Positions 6,525 to 7,590 of a stretch of DNA of 7,590 bases are shown here, piece by piece (within the stretch, counting starts at the first letter, position 1; every line of letters starts with the position of its first letter). The DNA comes from an uncultured Clostridia bacterium (GTDB lineage: Bacteria; Bacillota; Clostridia; Oscillospirales; Acutalibacteraceae). The stretch covers positions 1-7,590 of the forward strand of contig CALFTN010000067.1 of the NCBI GenBank assembly GCA_937916395.1, given 5' to 3'. Both the position numbers and the translations under genes were made by a program. A model generated the notes under the pieces. That model had not been told where the DNA came from. It did no database searches and saw only the letters and a program-made list of their open reading frames with translations.

Positions 6525-6597
6525 TTGTATCATTTTTAGATTATTGTTTGTAAGTGAATCAGTAAATTATAAATGAAACGAAAAAGTAATGGTAACA
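6525..6597 (+). repeat. Extended leader of repeat copy 2
   Basis: This stretch repeats, in opposite orientation, bases 10-84 of the window, with shared blocks TTGTATCATTTT, AGATTA, TTGTTTGTAAGT and TTATAAATGAAAC. The core motif TAAATGAAACGAAAAAGT is at 6570-6587, 16 bases before the palindrome at 6604. The conserved unit is thus at least about 75 bases longer on the left than the 30-bp terminal repeats imply. Bases 6504-6524 hold nothing I recognise. Confidence 0.7.
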
Positions 6598-6946
6598 AAA
6601 ACGCCTCTCTTCGAAGAGAGGGGGACCATTCGTGAGAAAATTTAACTGTTTCAACTGATTTTCAGGCGACAAAGCAATTACAATTTAATAAAAATTTAAA
6701 ACGGAATGGTGGAGAGTTCTTTGTAACGAGCTAAATTTTAAAAATTCAGTTCGTCGGTTAAGAAACAAACCAAAGCTTCTTTCTTCTTCAAGTGAGTTGA
6801 TTTGTAAAAACAACCTCGTGTCGAAGAACTCTCCACCACCCAAGGGAACTTGTTTATTTTAATAAATTTTCAACACGCTTGAGAGTTTATTAAAGTAAGC
6901 AAACACAAGGGACGGTGGTCCCCCTCTCTTCGAAGAGAGGCGTTTT
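6598..6946 (+). mobile_element. 349-bp MITE-like repeat, copy 2
   Basis: Perfect 30-bp inverted ends lie at 6598-6627 and 6917-6946, identical to those of copy 1. The length is the same (349 bp) and the orientation is the same. Its first internal segment differs from copy 1 but matches copy 3: 6603-6713 is identical to 7480-7590. The long stem (6707-6730 with 6815-6838) and the second hairpin (6858-6894) are retained. It separates gene 2 from the DUF559 gene and ends 64 bases before the latter's start codon, so the gene's promoter lies in or just after the element. The bases after it (6947-7010) include TATAAA at 6984-6989 with no clear -35. Confidence 0.8.
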
Positions 6947-6995
6947 ATAGAAATACCTTTGTTTTTTCTGAGCTAATTCTAATTATAAAAAATAA

Positions 6996-7003
6996 GACGG
7001 AGA
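6996..7003 (+). promoter_or_regulatory. Ribosome binding site fixing the TTG start of the DUF559 gene
   Basis: GACGGAGA holds a GGAG core seven bases before TTG at 7011. The first in-frame ATG is 20 codons later (7071) and has no such site before it. The residues between, LPLNENLREYAKE, match what DUF559 proteins normally carry before the RKNPTPEE segment. The TTG is therefore the better start. Confidence 0.6.
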
Positions 7004-7010
7004 ATAAATT

Positions 7011-7451
7011 TTGACAAATAGACATAAGCCGTTACCGCTTAATGAAAATTTAAGAGAATACGCAAAAGAAATGCGAAAAAATCCAACACCAGAAGAACGC
7101 ATAATCTGGTATAGTTTGTTAAAATATTTAAAACCAAATTTTCATAGACAAAGAATAATAGGAAATTATATTGTAGATTTTTATTGCCCTAAATTAAATC
7201 TTATAATAGAGGTTGATGGCTGGCAACACGAGATATTAAAGAAAGAGTATGACGACAAAAGAACAGAATACCTCGAAAGTTTAGGCTTTTCTGTTTTGAG
7301 AATAGATAATCAGGATGTAAATTACGACTTTAATTATGTTGGTGCAGTGATAAGAAAAACTTGTAAACAAAAAGCTCGAGAATATGGTGTAGAGTTTATT
7401 GACAGAACACCTGACAGAGATAATTTTAAGGAATATGAAAATCTTGAGTAG
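7011..7451 (+). CDS. DUF559-domain (Vsr-like, PD-(D/E)xK fold) nuclease-like protein
   Basis: This is a 146-residue protein of the DUF559 family, whose fold resembles Vsr mismatch and other PD-(D/E)xK endonucleases; the natural substrate of DUF559 proteins is not established. Family landmarks in order are RKNPTPEER (22-30), a Trp/Leu helix (IIWYSLLKYL), FHRQRIIGNYIVDFYC (44-59), IIEVDGWQH (65-73), then the R-x-x-x-L-x-x-x-G-F-x-VLRI block (84-98). Candidate metal or catalytic residues are Asp56, Glu67, Asp69 and His73, with Gln47 nearby. The length is typical, and no frameshift is seen. There is no signal peptide, so it should be cytoplasmic. It starts with TTG behind a good GGAG site. It stands alone between repeat copies 2 and 3, and its stop codon overlaps the degenerate leader of copy 3. 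It is more AT-rich than the pilin-like genes, so transfer with the repeats is possible. Confidence 0.85.
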   Translation: MTNRHKPLPLNENLREYAKEMRKNPTPEERIIWYSLLKYLKPNFHRQRIIGNYIVDFYCPKLNLIIEVDGWQHEILKKEYDDKRTEYLESLGFSVLRIDNQDVNYDFNYVGAVIRKTCKQKAREYGVEFIDRTPDRDNFKEYENLE

Positions 7452-7479
7452 AATAAAAAAAGTTTGCTCACAGAAACCT
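7446..7479 (+). repeat. Degenerate leader of repeat copy 3
   Basis: GAGTAGAATAAAAAAAGT (7446-7463) resembles the leader TAAATGAAACGAAAAAGT and lies 17 bases before the palindrome, close to the 15-16 seen at the other copies. It overlaps the last codon and stop of the DUF559 gene. The bases just before the palindrome are ACCT, the alternative flank also seen reversed at 10-13 and 6503-6506. Confidence 0.45.
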
Positions 7480-7590
7480 GCCTCTCTTCGAAGAGAGGGG
7501 GACCATTCGTGAGAAAATTTAACTGTTTCAACTGATTTTCAGGCGACAAAGCAATTACAATTTAATAAAAATTTAAAACGGAATGGTGGA
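7480..7590 (+). mobile_element. 349-bp MITE-like repeat, copy 3, cut by window edge
   Basis: These 111 bases are identical to 6603-6713 of copy 2, in the same orientation, beginning at GCCTCTC of the palindrome and running to the start of the long internal stem. The outermost AAAAC of the terminal repeat is replaced by AACCT. The right end lies outside the window. Identity to copy 2 but not to copy 1 points to recent duplication or gene conversion around the DUF559 gene. Confidence 0.8.

Noticed and set aside
7011..7451. Transposase encoded by the repeat family
   Set aside because: The protein matches the DUF559 PD-(D/E)xK pattern and shows neither a DDE triad nor a HUH motif, so it cannot be called a transposase.

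Overview
The window is AT-rich DNA whose genes all read on the + strand. It has AGGAGG-like ribosome sites, a TTG start and type IV pilin-like proteins, which fits a low-GC Firmicute, most likely a Clostridia-type (gut or anaerobic) bacterium. That assignment is inference from composition and gene style; there is no rRNA or other taxonomic marker here.

Layout. Bases 1-84 are the end of a reversed palindrome-plus-leader repeat that continues off the left edge. A short regulatory region with heptad repeats and a -10-like box leads to gene 1 (234-2318), a PilX/GspK-like minor pilin that lacks Glu5 and carries EF-hand-type calcium loops. A 507-base gap holds a second heptad cluster and a complete 349-bp mobile-looking repeat (2432-2780). 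Gene 2 (2826-6443) is a 1205-residue protein with a textbook class III prepilin leader and a huge, propeller-like exported region. The next gap (6444-7010) holds a solo palindrome, another leader and a second complete 349-bp repeat (6598-6946). Gene 3 (7011-7451) is a DUF559-type PD-(D/E)xK nuclease-like protein. A third copy of the repeat begins right after it and runs off the right edge.

How the parts may work together. Genes 1 and 2 look like two exported parts of one type IV pilus or type II-secretion-like filament: a Glu5-less tip subunit and a giant Glu5-containing subunit that could carry a surface adhesion or binding domain. The assembly ATPase, platform protein and prepilin peptidase are not in the window.

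The most unusual material is the repeat family. It has 30-bp perfect terminal inverted repeats, and each of these contains its own 18-bp palindrome. Both complete copies are exactly 349 bp. They have internal hairpins whose differences are partly pairing-compatible in + strand RNA. A conserved leader lies 15-17 bases outside the palindrome, and one palindrome stands alone without the core. The nuclease-like gene sits between two copies that are identical over 111 bases. This may be a non-autonomous mobile element or structured-RNA repeat with an associated nuclease, but that link is inferred from position only.
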